Made by a program: the position numbers and the translations under genes. This document shows, one piece after another, positions 8,236-17,129 of a stretch of DNA of 64,000 bases. The stretch comes from Sphingomonadales bacterium 32-65-25 (GTDB lineage Bacteria > Pseudomonadota > Alphaproteobacteria > Sphingomonadales > Sphingomonadaceae). Numbering within the stretch: the stretch's first letter is position 1; every line of letters starts with the position of its first letter. The notes under the pieces were generated by a model. It was not told where the DNA came from, did not search any database, and worked only from the letters and a program-made list of their open reading frames with translations. The stretch lies in assembly GCA_002280855.1 (NCBI GenBank), contig NCEU01000003.1, positions 1-64,000 on the forward strand, written 5' to 3'.

Positions 8236-9468
8236 TCAGAATTTGTCATCCTTCACGCGGAACAGCGCTTCCAGCGCCGGATCGGTTGGCCGGCCCAACA
8301 CGCGTTCAGCGATATACTCGCCCACCACCGGGCCATGCTTGAAGCCGTGGCCAGAGCCGCCGCCGGCGATCCAGACATTGTCCCAGCCCGGGTGGCGCTG
8401 GATCATGAAATGCTCGTCCACGCTGTTTTCCAGCTGGCACACCCGGGTTTCAACGATCGGCTGGTCCTTCAACCCCGGGAAGCGGCGGGCGATATAGTCG
8501 CGCGACCGGCGCACCTGGAACGGCGTGACGATGCGATCATCATTGTCAGGGTCCATGATCGTGTCGCCGCCAACCGGGCAGACCTTGATGCCCTTGCCGT
8601 CGACATTGGGGAAACCATAGTGGCTGGCTTCCGAAAACACCGGCAGGTTCGGGCAGGAATAACGGTCGTCGCCGGCCGGTGCGCCAAAGAAATAGACCTC
8701 GCGTCGCGGCGTCTGCAGCTTGTTGCCCAACAGATCAGGGAACAACCGGCCCAGCCACGGCCCGCAGGCAAACACATATTTGGCGCCGCTCACCGTCTCG
8801 CCGCCCTGCAGCGCCAGATTGGCCATGGCGCCACCACTGGCCTGCCCAGGCTGGGCGCGACCCGACACTAGCTGCACGCCCTTGCGCGCCGCCGCTTCCG
8901 CCACGGCCAGGCAGGCCCGGTGCGCCCGCACGATCAGGGCGCCGGGCTCATACAGGCCCACATTGTTCTCGCCCGGCTCCATCTGCGGCCAGCGCCGGCG
9001 CATGTCGGCCGCCGTCATCAGTTCATGATCAACATTCAGTTTCGTGAACACATCCCGCGAGCCGCGCAGGCCGGTATTGAGATCGGTCGCCAGCTGCAGC
9101 CGTCCCGCCAGCGAGAGCAACGGCAACCCGAACTCGCGTTCCCGCTCCCGCCACAGCTCCATCCCGCGCAGCACCCAACGCGAATAGACTTCACGATCGC
9201 CATAGCCCACCCGGATCTGCCGGGTTTCTCCGCCCGACGTGGCACGCGCATTGCCCGGCCCATAAGCATCAACCAGCGTGACAGAGTGGCCCATCTCGCG
9301 CAGCCGCAGCGCCGTCCACCCACCGAACGCGCCGGCGCCGATCACCACCACATCCGCCGGCTTGGCCGTGCGCTGCCACTTCAGCGGGGATTGCGCAGAG
9401 GCTGCCGAAGCCGTCACGCCGCTGGCTGCTGCCAGGCCTGCCGCCTTCAGAAATGTGCGACGCTCCAT
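8236..9468 (-). CDS. Tat-exported FAD oxidoreductase, sarcosine-oxidase-like
   Basis: 410 residues starting MERRTFLKAAG, a twin-arginine signal with an Ala-rich core ending near ASAASAQ, so it is predicted to fold in the cytoplasm and be exported. The mature part opens with the FAD-binding motif VVVIGAGAFGGWTALRLRE. The C-terminal half has VCQLENSVDEHFMI and GGGSGHGFKHGP. These match the monomeric sarcosine / N-methyl-amino-acid oxidase group, in which that Cys carries covalent 8-alpha-S-cysteinyl FAD. Substrate unknown; a secondary amine or N-methyl amino acid is likely. A purine-rich ribosome site (GGGGGGA) precedes ATG 9466-9468. Confidence 0.85.
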   Translation of the reverse strand: MERRTFLKAAGLAAASGVTASAASAQSPLKWQRTAKPADVVVIGAGAFGGWTALRLREMGHSVTLVDAYGPGNARATSGGETRQIRVGYGDREVYSRWVLRGMELWREREREFGLPLLSLAGRLQLATDLNTGLRGSRDVFTKLNVDHELMTAADMRRRWPQMEPGENNVGLYEPGALIVRAHRACLAVAEAAARKGVQLVSGRAQPGQASGGAMANLALQGGETVSGAKYVFACGPWLGRLFPDLLGNKLQTPRREVYFFGAPAGDDRYSCPNLPVFSEASHYGFPNVDGKGIKVCPVGGDTIMDPDNDDRIVTPFQVRRSRDYIARRFPGLKDQPIVETRVCQLENSVDEHFMIQRHPGWDNVWIAGGGSGHGFKHGPVVGEYIAERVLGRPTDPALEALFRVKDDKF

Positions 9469-9616
9469 GTGTCCCCCCGTTTTTTGGCGCGTCCGGTCTT
9501 GATGGCCGTGATCAACTGCCTGTAAGCAAAGCCTAGGTCTGCGCCCCGGCCCCGTCAATTGCGCGCCGCCCTACCCGCCACTTGCCCACCTGCGACCGGC
9601 CCGCTAACGCCAACCG

Positions 9617-10270
9617 GTGATCACCACCCCTCCCCTCGTTATCGCCGTTGATGGCCCGGCTGCCAGCGGCAAAGGCACCATCGCCAAGGCGCTGGCCCGC
9701 CATTACGGCCTGCCGTTCATGGATACCGGCAAGCTGTATCGCGCCTGCGGGCTGGCGGTGCGGTTGGCGGGGCATGATCCTTATGATGCCGATGTGGCGG
9801 CACAGGCGGCGCGGCAGCTTGGTCCGGCGCTGTTGGATGATCCCGATCTGATGAGCGCGCTCAACAGTGATTATGCCTCGATCGTGTCCAGCCACCCGGC
9901 GGTGCGGGCAGCCTTGTTCGAAACGCAACGGACGTTCGCGCGCCAGCCGGGTGGGGCGGTGCTGGACGGCCGTGATATCGGCACGGTGATCGCGCCGGAT
10001 GCCATCGCCAAATTGTTCGTGACGGCGGCGCCTGAAGTGCGGGCCCAGCGCCGTCATGCCGAACAGGCCGGAAGGGGCAGCGATCAGACTCTGGCCGATG
10101 TGCTGGCCGACATCCATGCGCGTGATGCCCGCGATTCCGGGCGCTCTGCCGCGCCCCTGGTGCAGGCCAGCGATGCTGCCTTGCTTGATACCAGCAATCT
10201 CAGTATAGCCGCGGCTGTCGCTGCAGCGATTGCCTTGGTTGAAAAGGCACGCGCACAGCACAGCCGGTAA
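9617..10270 (+). CDS. cmk: Cytidylate kinase
   Basis: Phosphorylates CMP and dCMP with ATP. 217 residues with the P-loop GPAASGKGT at residues ~13-21, [12 protein letters not shown] (the NMP-binding region, usually DTGAMYR), [10 protein letters not shown] and a C-terminal RDARDSGR motif for the lid. It starts with GTG at 9617. The common alphaproteobacterial order cmk-rpsA-ihfB is preserved downstream. Length is normal. Confidence 0.96.
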   Translation: MITTPPLVIAVDGPAASGKGTIAKALARHYGLPFMDTGKLYRACGLAVRLAGHDPYDADVAAQAARQLGPALLDDPDLMSALNSDYASIVSSHPAVRAALFETQRTFARQPGGAVLDGRDIGTVIAPDAIAKLFVTAAPEVRAQRRHAEQAGRGSDQTLADVLADIHARDARDSGRSAAPLVQASDAALLDTSNLSIAAAVAAAIALVEKARAQHSR

Positions 10271-10284
10271 GGGGTTATCGGCGT

Positions 10285-10308
10285 CCCGGCAGGGTCTCCC
10301 TGTGCGGG
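10285..10308 (+). terminator. Possible hairpin after cmk
   Basis: CCCG-CAGGG can pair with CCCTG-CGGG around a TCT loop with small bulges. A short T run follows only after about 10 bases. It may be a weak terminator or part of the rpsA leader. Confidence 0.3.
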
Positions 10309-10469
10309 CGCTTGGCTTTTTCCGGTTTCTCTTGAGCGGCTGGCATGGTGCCACCGCGACGGCGATGAACGGCGGGCAATGGTGCCTTGTCGAGGGGTTT
10401 CGTGGGTATAGGCGGCTTTTGCCGTCCATCCTTGCCCGCGCCGGCCCAAATGAAGGTGAATGATACTCT

Positions 10470-12200
10470 ATGGCTACTTCTGCCCAGCCGACCCGTGATG
10501 ATTTTGCGGCTCTGCTTGATGCCTCGCTCGGTGAGAACCAGAGCTTTGAAGGCCGTGTTGTTCGCGGTGTTGTCACCGCCCTTGAAAATGAATTTGTCGT
10601 CATCGATGTCGGCCTGAAGAGCGAGGGCCGCGTGCCCCTGCGCGAATTCGCCGGCCTGGATGGCAAGACCGACCTGAAGGTTGGTGATGAAGTCGAAGTG
10701 TTCGTTGACCGCGTGGAAAACGCGCAGGGCGAAGCCATGCTGTCCCGCGATCGCGCCCGCCGCGAAGCCAGCTGGGATGCGCTGGAAACCAAGTTCGCTG
10801 CTGGCGAGCGCGTCGAAGGCGTCATCTTCGGCCGCGTCAAGGGCGGCTTCACCGTCGATCTTGGCGGCGCCGTGGCCTTCCTGCCCGGCTCGCAGGTCGA
10901 TATCCGCCCGGTGCGCGATGTCACCCCGCTGATGAACCTGCCGCAGCCCTTCCAGGTGCTGAAGATGGACCGCAAGCGCGGCAACATCGTGGTGTCGCGC
11001 CGCTCGATCCTCGAAGAATCGCGCGCCGAAGCCCGCACCGGCCTGATCAGCAGCCTGGCCGAAGGCCAGATCGTTGACGGCACCGTGAAGAACATCACTG
11101 ATTATGGTGCGTTCGTGGATCTGGGCGGCATCGACGGCCTGCTGCACGTGACAGACATGAGCTACAAGCGCGTCAACCACCCTTCGGAAGTGCTGAACAT
11201 CGGCGACGTGCTGCGCGTGCAGATCGTGCGCATCAACCGCGACACCCAGCGCATCAGCCTGGGCATGAAGCAGCTGGAAGCCGATCCGTGGACGACTGCT
11301 GCTGCCAAGTACGCCGTTGACACCAAGCACAAGGGCCGCGTGACCAACATCACCGAGTATGGCGCCTTTGTCGAACTGGAAGCCGGCATCGAAGGCCTGG
11401 TGCACGTTTCGGAAATGTCGTGGGTCAAGAAGAACGTCCACCCCGGCAAGATCGTTTCGACCAGCCAGGAAGTCGAAGTCATCGTTCTCGAAGTGGACGA
11501 AGAAAAGCGCCGCATCAGCCTTGGCCTCAAGCAGGCCCAGCGCAATCCGTGGGAAGTGTTCGCTGAAACCAACCCGGTTGGCACGATCGTGGAAGGCGAA
11601 GTCAAGAACGCCACCGAATTCGGCCTGTTCATCGGTCTCGATGGCGACGTCGACGGCATGGTGCACATGAGCGACATCGCCTGGGGCATGACCGGCGAAG
11701 GCGCCCTGGCGCGCCACCACAAGGGCGAGCGTGTTTCGGCCCGCGTGCTGGAAGTGGACATCGAGAAGGAACGCATCAGCCTGGGCATCAAGCAGCTTGA
11801 TGAAGCCGGCGGCACTGGTGCTGCCATGGGCACCCGCAACACCAGCGGCGGCGACTGGAAGAAGAACGACATCGTGACGGTGACTGTGGTCGCTGCCCGC
11901 GATGGCGGCCTGGATGTGAAGATCGGCGAAGATGGCCCGGATTGCTACATCAAGCGCAACGATCTGAGCCGCGACCGCGAAGACCAGAAGGCCGAGCGTT
12001 TCCAGCCCGGCCAGAAGGTTGACGCCATGGTGGTTGGCTTCGAAAAGGGCCGCAAGCCGATGCTGAGCATCAAGGCGCTGCAGATCACCGAGGAAAAGGA
12101 AGCCGTGGCGCAATACGGCACGTCCGATTCGGGTGCGACGCTGGGCAACATCCTGGGCGCCGCCTTCAACAAGGCCCGCGAGGACGCCGACAAGAGCTGA
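10470..12200 (+). CDS. rpsA: 30S ribosomal protein S1
   Basis: Binds mRNA on the 30S subunit during initiation. The 576-residue protein contains six S1 (OB-fold) repeats. Domains 3-6 carry clear signatures such as ITDYGAFVDLGGIDGLLHVTDMS, ITEYGAFVELEAGIEGLVHVSEMS and ATEFGLFIGL. Domains 1-2 near residues 20-180 are the ribosome-anchoring pair, and the length fits the six-domain form. The 199-base gap after cmk could hold a leader. A strong terminator follows at 12230. Confidence 0.98.
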   Translation: MATSAQPTRDDFAALLDASLGENQSFEGRVVRGVVTALENEFVVIDVGLKSEGRVPLREFAGLDGKTDLKVGDEVEVFVDRVENAQGEAMLSRDRARREASWDALETKFAAGERVEGVIFGRVKGGFTVDLGGAVAFLPGSQVDIRPVRDVTPLMNLPQPFQVLKMDRKRGNIVVSRRSILEESRAEARTGLISSLAEGQIVDGTVKNITDYGAFVDLGGIDGLLHVTDMSYKRVNHPSEVLNIGDVLRVQIVRINRDTQRISLGMKQLEADPWTTAAAKYAVDTKHKGRVTNITEYGAFVELEAGIEGLVHVSEMSWVKKNVHPGKIVSTSQEVEVIVLEVDEEKRRISLGLKQAQRNPWEVFAETNPVGTIVEGEVKNATEFGLFIGLDGDVDGMVHMSDIAWGMTGEGALARHHKGERVSARVLEVDIEKERISLGIKQLDEAGGTGAAMGTRNTSGGDWKKNDIVTVTVVAARDGGLDVKIGEDGPDCYIKRNDLSRDREDQKAERFQPGQKVDAMVVGFEKGRKPMLSIKALQITEEKEAVAQYGTSDSGATLGNILGAAFNKAREDADKS

Positions 12201-12229
12201 TCGCGCTTTTTCGGAAAAGCCATGAAATG

Positions 12230-12261
12230 CGCCCCGGCAGACCATCTGCCGGGGCGTTTTT
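12230..12261 (+). terminator. Rho-independent terminator of rpsA
   Basis: A perfect 11-bp stem (12230-12240 with 12246-12256), a five-base loop and a run of five T follow the rpsA stop by 30 bases. Confidence 0.9.
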
Positions 12262-12337
12262 CGTTGGTGCGGCGCCGCCATTCGGGCTTCGTTCGGAGAT
12301 TGTGGCACGATGGTTGCGCTTTTTTGACAGGCGCGCC

Positions 12338-12365
12338 TTGACCATCCTCGCCAATGCAATAGAAT
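12338..12365 (+). promoter_or_regulatory. Candidate sigma-70 promoter of ihfB
   Basis: TTGACC (12338-12343) and TAGAAT (12360-12365) are separated by 16 bases and lie 55 bases before the ihfB start. The stretch is AT-richer than its surroundings. Confidence 0.5.
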
Positions 12366-12419
12366 TGCTTTGTTTTTGGGGGGTATGCGCCGGGGTGGCG
12401 CCAAACGAGGTAGGCCAAG

Positions 12420-12698
12420 ATGATAAGGTCTGAACTGGTTGCCATCGTCGCCGAACAGAATCCGCATCTGACCATCAAGGATGTCGAGCGCATCGTCGCC
12501 ACCATCTTTGACGAGATCACTGATGCCTTGGCCCAGGGCCGACGCGTTGAACTGCGGGGCTTTGGTGCCTTTTCTACCCGCGCCCGCGATCCGCGCACCG
12601 GCCGCAACCCGCGCACTGGCGCCGCCGTGAAGGTGGACGCCAAGAAAGTGCCCTATTTCAAGCCGGGCAAGGAATTACGCGAGCGCCTCAACGGCTGA
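12420..12698 (+). CDS. ihfB: Integration host factor subunit beta
   Basis: A DNA-bending protein of the HU/IHF family that pairs with IHF-alpha. It works in transcription, replication and site-specific recombination. 92 residues: N-terminal dimerisation helices ([24 protein letters not shown]) and the beta arm with [19 protein letters not shown] and [11 protein letters not shown]. The arm-tip Pro of the NPRTG sequence intercalates DNA. It has its own promoter candidate and lies between rpsA and tRNA-Leu. Confidence 0.96.
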   Translation: MIRSELVAIVAEQNPHLTIKDVERIVATIFDEITDALAQGRRVELRGFGAFSTRARDPRTGRNPRTGAAVKVDAKKVPYFKPGKELRERLNG

Positions 12699-12736
12699 GC
12701 CGCACCGGACGCCACGCCGGTGCAGAGCAGGCACCA

Positions 12737-12822
12737 GCGGGCGTGGCGGAACCGGTAGACGCAGCGGACTTAAAATCCGCTTTCCCTTGGAAGTGCGGGT
12801 TCGAGTCCCGCCGCCCGCACCA
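12737..12822 (+). tRNA. tRNA-Leu (TAA)
   Basis: Acceptor GCGGGCG pairs with CGCCCGC and a CCA end is encoded. The anticodon arm GCGGA-CTTAAAA-TCCGC gives anticodon TAA. A long variable arm (class II tRNA) fits Leu. 86 nt. The agmatinase-like gene starts 15 bases downstream. Confidence 0.95.
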
Positions 12823-12836
12823 CGATCGAAACAAAC

Positions 12837-13637
12837 ATGCTGCCCACCATCAGCCTGATCGGCATCCCCACCGACCAGCACAGCAGCTTCCTGCGCGGGC
12901 CGGCCGGGGCCCCGGCGGCGATCCGGGCCGCGCTGGCCAGTGAGCACGGCAACAGCGGCACCGAACGCGGCACCGAGATCGGGCTGGATTTTGCACTGGC
13001 GGATCGCGGCGACGTCGCGATCGCTGAAGATGCCGGCGATGATGAGCGTATCCGCGCCGCCATCGCCGCCTGCCCCGGGCCGGTGATTGCACTGGGCGGT
13101 GATCACGCCATCAGTTTCCCGGTGGTCGAAGCCCTGGCCCGTCGCCATGGCGCCTTCGACATATTGCACTTCGATGCCCACCCTGATCTCTATGACGAGC
13201 TCAATGGCAATCGCCGCTCCCACGCCTCACCGTTTGCGCGCATCATGGAAGGCGGCCATGCCCGCCGGCTGGTGCAAGTCGGCATCCGCACGCTCAATCG
13301 CCACTGCCGCGAACAGGCGGCGCGGTTTGGCGTGGAGATCATCGAAGCCCGGCATTTCCGCGACGATTGGCGACCGCGATTCGACCGGCCACTCTATGTG
13401 TCCATCGATATCGACGCGCTCGATCCAGCCTTTGCGCCGGGCGTGTCGCACCATGAACCGGGAGGGCTCACCGTCCGCCAGGTCGTCAACATCCTGCTTG
13501 ATCTCGACACCCCGATCATCGGCGGCGACGTGGTGGAACTGAACCCGGCACGCGACATCAATGGCATGACCGCGGTGGTCGCGGCCAAGCTGGTGAAGGA
13601 ACTGGCCGCCGCCATGGCCGCCAATGCAGCGGCCTGA
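12837..13637 (+). CDS. Ureohydrolase, agmatinase/arginase family
   Basis: 266 residues with all three manganese-ligand motifs of the family: ALGGDHAI, LHFDAHPDLYD and SIDIDALDPAFAPG. The enzyme hydrolyses a guanidino compound to urea. The third motif and short length fit agmatinase (putrescine synthesis) slightly better than arginase, but formiminoglutamase-like or guanidinobutyrase activity is possible. ATG at 12837 lies just after tRNA-Leu, suggesting co-transcription or a leader overlapping the tRNA. No polyamine genes are adjacent. Confidence 0.88.
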   Translation: MLPTISLIGIPTDQHSSFLRGPAGAPAAIRAALASEHGNSGTERGTEIGLDFALADRGDVAIAEDAGDDERIRAAIAACPGPVIALGGDHAISFPVVEALARRHGAFDILHFDAHPDLYDELNGNRRSHASPFARIMEGGHARRLVQVGIRTLNRHCREQAARFGVEIIEARHFRDDWRPRFDRPLYVSIDIDALDPAFAPGVSHHEPGGLTVRQVVNILLDLDTPIIGGDVVELNPARDINGMTAVVAAKLVKELAAAMAANAAA

Positions 13638-13852
13638 CAGGCTGGCGTTAATGCCGCATTCCCTTGCAATCAGCACCATAAAAGCCGATTGTGATAGGAA
13701 GTCAGGTTAATTCTGGCGTGATTCCCGCATTGTGCCGGTGGCATGATTGGTTTCACGGCAATTGTTGACCAGTTGGCCATCCGGTTCGATGGCGGTTTTC
13801 ATTCAGGCCACCGGAGCCCTTGGTTTTTTGGCGCGGTGGTTGGGGATAATAA

Positions 13853-14530
13853 ATGTCCGAAGGCAGTGGTTGGGTCGAGATTGTGCTGCTGGCGTTGCTG
13901 GCCGCTTTCATCGGCCTGCGCCTCGTCTCCGTGCTGGGCAAGCGCACCGGGCAGGAGCGGCCAATCGGTGACGCGTTCCGGCCCAGCGCCGAAGTAACCG
14001 CGCCGCCGCGCCGTGAAGCGACAAACCCGGTGCGCGGCCAGTTGCTGCTGCCGCCCGGCACCGATCGCGGCCTGTTGCCTGCTCTGGAAGCCGTGGCCGA
14101 TGCCGATCCCGGCTTCGCCCCCGATCGTTTCCTGGCCGGCGCGCGCAGCGCCTACGGCTTGATCCTCGAAGCCTTCTGGACCGGCGATCTTTCGAGCCTG
14201 ACCGGCTTGGTGTCGGACGAAGTGCATCACAATCTGTCGAACGCCATCGAAGCGCGCGGCGGTGGCAGCCTGCCCAACCGGCTGGCCGGGCTGGGTGCCG
14301 TTGCTCTGCGCGATGCCACGGTGGTTGGCCAGATGGTTGAAGTGACGGTGGGTTTTGTCGCCCGCATCGCCACCAGCGACGGTGAGATTGAAACCCGTGA
14401 TCTGTGGACCTTCAGCCGCCTTGCCGGCAACACCGATCCGGCCTGGGTGCTGATCGCGACCGACAATGAAGACGACAGCGATCAGATGCCGCCCGATCAT
14501 CTGGGCGACGCTTCCGACAACAACGCCTGA
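13853..14530 (+). CDS. Tim44-like domain protein
   Basis: 225 residues. A single N-terminal membrane helix (VEIVLLALLAAFIGLRLVSVL) is followed by a Pro/Arg-rich linker and a C-terminal Tim44-like domain (about residues 80-210, FLAGARSAYGLILEAFWTGDL). In mitochondria Tim44 tethers Hsp70 to the import channel. The bacterial homologues are inner-membrane proteins thought to act in the cell envelope, with unproven role. It stops 10 bases before mltA, and in alphaproteobacteria this pair is often adjacent. Confidence 0.85.
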   Translation: MSEGSGWVEIVLLALLAAFIGLRLVSVLGKRTGQERPIGDAFRPSAEVTAPPRREATNPVRGQLLLPPGTDRGLLPALEAVADADPGFAPDRFLAGARSAYGLILEAFWTGDLSSLTGLVSDEVHHNLSNAIEARGGGSLPNRLAGLGAVALRDATVVGQMVEVTVGFVARIATSDGEIETRDLWTFSRLAGNTDPAWVLIATDNEDDSDQMPPDHLGDASDNNA

Positions 14531-14540
14531 CGATCGTTCC

Positions 14541-15737
14541 GTGCGCCGGTGGATTGCGCTGGCCAGCCTGTTGCTGCTGACTGCCTGTGCCGGCAAGCAG
14601 GAGCGGCCGGTTATCCCTGTAGCGCCGCCGTCGTCACCTGCGGCCGTCGCACCCCCGGCTGAGCCAGCCAAGCCGCCTCCTGCCAACCGCGCTGCGGATG
14701 CCGCTGTTGCGCTGGTCGATCTGCCCGCCCTGCCCGAGGCTGCTGCCGCACTGGCCGCCTTTCGCAAATCCTGCGCTGGCCTGATCCGCCGTGAAGATCT
14801 GTCGGGCCTGACGCGGGCCGAAGACTGGAAGCCGGCCTGCACCGCTGCCGCCAGCGTGGCGCCGGGCCAGGAAGCAGCGTTTTTCCGCGACCAGTTCCGG
14901 GCGATCACCGTGGCCGAAGGCGAAGGCTTTGCCACCGGCTATTACGAGCCGGAAATCGCCGCCAGCTTGAATCCCCAGCCGGGATACGACGTGCCGCTCT
15001 ATCGCCGCCCGGCCGATCTGATCGACGTGCCGCTGGGTGATTTCGCCGCCAGCCTGAAGGGCCGCACCGTGCGCGGCCGCGTGCAGGGCACGCGGCTGGT
15101 GCCCTATGCGACGCGCGAACAGATTGCGGCAGGCGCACTGGTGGGCCGGCAGCTGGAACTGGCGTGGGCCGCTGACCCCTTTGAAGCCTTCTTCCTCGAA
15201 ATTCAGGGCAGTGGCCGGCTGCGCCTGCCCGATGGGCGCATCATCCGCATTGGCTATGATGGCCAGAACGGCCGCGATTATGTCGCCATCGGCCGGCTGC
15301 TGATCGAACAGGGCCGGCTGGAACGCGGCAAGGCCGGCATGAAGGAAATCATCGCCTGGCTGCGCGCCAACCCCGCCGAGGCGCCGGCTGTGCTGAATGC
15401 CAATCCGTCGAAGATTTTCTTCCGGGAATTGAAGGGCGACGGCCCGATTGGTGCGATGGGCGCGGCGGTGACACCGTTCGTCAGCGTCGCCGCCGATCCA
15501 GCCTTCATTCCGCTCGGCGCGCCATTGCTGGTGGAAACCACGCTCACCGGCCCGGTGACCCCGTTCACCCGGCTGATGGTGGCGCAGGATACGGGCGGGG
15601 CCATCAAGGGCGCCAACCGCATCGATCTGTTCCTTGGCCCCGGCGCCGAAGCTGCCGCCATTGCCGGCGCGCAATCGTCGCCGGCGCGACTTGTATTGCT
15701 AATTCCGGCCGCCGCCGCCGCGCGGTTGACGTCCTGA
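14541..15737 (+). CDS. mltA: Membrane-bound lytic murein transglycosylase A
   Basis: Cleaves the glycan strand of peptidoglycan to 1,6-anhydro-muropeptides. GTG at 14541 is chosen because it gives a lipoprotein signal (RRWIALASLLLLTAC) directly, 10 bases after the previous stop. A Pro/Ala-rich spacer follows. The MltA barrel has ATGYYEPEIAAS and EIQGSGRLRLPDG, and the 3D domain carries VAQDTGGAIKGANRIDLF with the catalytic Asp. 398 residues, slightly longer than E. coli MltA because of the linker. Its stop overlaps the Smr gene start (TGATG). Confidence 0.93.
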   Translation: MRRWIALASLLLLTACAGKQERPVIPVAPPSSPAAVAPPAEPAKPPPANRAADAAVALVDLPALPEAAAALAAFRKSCAGLIRREDLSGLTRAEDWKPACTAAASVAPGQEAAFFRDQFRAITVAEGEGFATGYYEPEIAASLNPQPGYDVPLYRRPADLIDVPLGDFAASLKGRTVRGRVQGTRLVPYATREQIAAGALVGRQLELAWAADPFEAFFLEIQGSGRLRLPDGRIIRIGYDGQNGRDYVAIGRLLIEQGRLERGKAGMKEIIAWLRANPAEAPAVLNANPSKIFFRELKGDGPIGAMGAAVTPFVSVAADPAFIPLGAPLLVETTLTGPVTPFTRLMVAQDTGGAIKGANRIDLFLGPGAEAAAIAGAQSSPARLVLLIPAAAAARLTS

Positions 15738-16267
15738 TGAGACGCCTTTCCGCCCATGAACGGGCCTTGTGGGCGCGGGTGGCGGCCAGCGTGAAGCCCC
15801 TGCCCGGCAAGCGCGCGCCGGAGGTGCCAGCAGTGGCGGTGTCGGCAACCCCCGCCCCCACCCCGGCCAAGGCCGCGCCCAAGCCGGCTCCAGCGCGGCC
15901 CGCCGCCAAGGCGCCGCCATCGGCCAAGCCCAAGCCCCACCCGCTCGGCGCGCCGCTGGATGGCACCTGGGACCGACAGATCAGCCGCGGCCGCCTATCC
16001 CCTGACCGGGTGATCGACTTGCACGGCCACACCGTGGTTGATGCCCATGCCACGCTGTCATCCGCCATCCTCGCCAATGATGGCACCCGCGTCATCCTGG
16101 TCGTCACCGGCAAGGGCCGCCCGGACCGTCCAGCGCGCATCCGCGCGGAACTGATGCACTGGCTGGAACGGCCCGATCTGCGCCCCCACGTTGCCAGTTT
16201 GCGCGCCGCCCACCCGCGCCACGGCGGTGGCGGGGCGTTTTACGTCATTCTGCGCCGCGCGAAGTGA
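15737..16267 (+). CDS. Smr domain protein
   Basis: 176 residues. An Ala/Pro/Lys-rich low-complexity region (about 15-75) precedes a C-terminal Smr domain with VIDLHGHTVVDAH, LVVTGKGR and GGAFYVILRR. Smr domains are found at the end of MutS2 and in stand-alone nucleases that nick DNA or cut RNA. The stand-alone bacterial proteins have no firmly assigned role. The start codon overlaps the mltA stop, implying translational coupling. Confidence 0.88.
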   Translation: MRRLSAHERALWARVAASVKPLPGKRAPEVPAVAVSATPAPTPAKAAPKPAPARPAAKAPPSAKPKPHPLGAPLDGTWDRQISRGRLSPDRVIDLHGHTVVDAHATLSSAILANDGTRVILVVTGKGRPDRPARIRAELMHWLERPDLRPHVASLRAAHPRHGGGGAFYVILRRAK

Positions 16268-16352
16268 TTGTGGCCAAGTAATCCCCCTATCGCCAATTGC
16301 AGGCGGCCCCGGCAGCGCAATGGACTAATGTGCACTCAAGGGAGGACGCTGC

Positions 16353-17129
16353 ATGTCCGAAGATGTCGTATTGGTCAGCCGTGATGGGCCGGTTGCCATC
16401 GTCACACTGAACCGGCCGCAGGCGATGAACGCGCTGAGCCAGGCGCTGCGCCGCGATCTGGCCAAGGTGTTCCGCGAACTTGAAGCAGACGACGATGTGC
16501 GCGCCATCGTGCTCACCGGCGCCGGCACCCGCGCCTTTACGGCCGGCCTCGATCTGAAGGAACTCGGCCAGCAGGGCCTGGGCGCCGCCAACGCGGAAGG
16601 CCCTGACGACAATCCGGTGAAGGCCATCGAACAAACCGGCAAACCGGTGATTGGCGCCATCAACGGTGTCGCCATTACCGGCGGTTTCGAAGTGGCGCTG
16701 GCCTGCGACGTGCTGATTGGCAGCGAGAACGCCCGCTTTGCCGATACTCATGCGCGGGTCGGCATCATGCCGGGCTGGGGGCTGAGCCAGAAACTTTCGC
16801 GCCTGATCGGGCCGTATCGCGCCCGCGAACTGTCGCTGTCCGGCAATTTCCTCGATGCCGCCACGGCGGAACGCTGGGGCCTGCTCAACCGCGTCGTATC
16901 GGCTGAGGATCTGGTCGCCGCCGCCACCCAGCTGGCGCACGACATGGCCACCATCGCGCCCGGTTTTGCGCGTGGGTACAAGAAGCTGATCAACGACGGC
17001 TATGAACTGCCGTTCGGGCAGGCGATGGCGCTGGAAGCCGAGCGCTCCACCGCGGCCAATGCCCAAGTCTCCGCCGCCGAGGTCGAAGCCGCGCGCGGTG
17101 CTGTGCAAGCGAGAGGACGCAGCCAATGA
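16353..17129 (+). CDS. Enoyl-CoA hydratase/isomerase family
   Basis: 258-residue crotonase-fold protein. The oxyanion-hole segments are TAGLDLKEL and INGVAITGGFEVALACD, and the active-site helix reads HARVGIMPGWGLSQKLSR. It lacks an obvious substrate-specific signature, so hydration of an enoyl-CoA in fatty-acid or terpenoid catabolism is the default prediction. The stop overlaps the P450 start (ATGA), and the P450 overlaps a thioesterase, so the three form one operon. Start ATG 16353 has ggagga upstream. Confidence 0.9.
   Translation: MSEDVVLVSRDGPVAIVTLNRPQAMNALSQALRRDLAKVFRELEADDDVRAIVLTGAGTRAFTAGLDLKELGQQGLGAANAEGPDDNPVKAIEQTGKPVIGAINGVAITGGFEVALACDVLIGSENARFADTHARVGIMPGWGLSQKLSRLIGPYRARELSLSGNFLDAATAERWGLLNRVVSAEDLVAAATQLAHDMATIAPGFARGYKKLINDGYELPFGQAMALEAERSTAANAQVSAAEVEAARGAVQARGRSQ

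Noticed and set aside
10275..12467. Long open frame opposite rpsA
   Set aside because: Mirror of highly biased rpsA codons; no motif, and it runs through the rpsA terminator.
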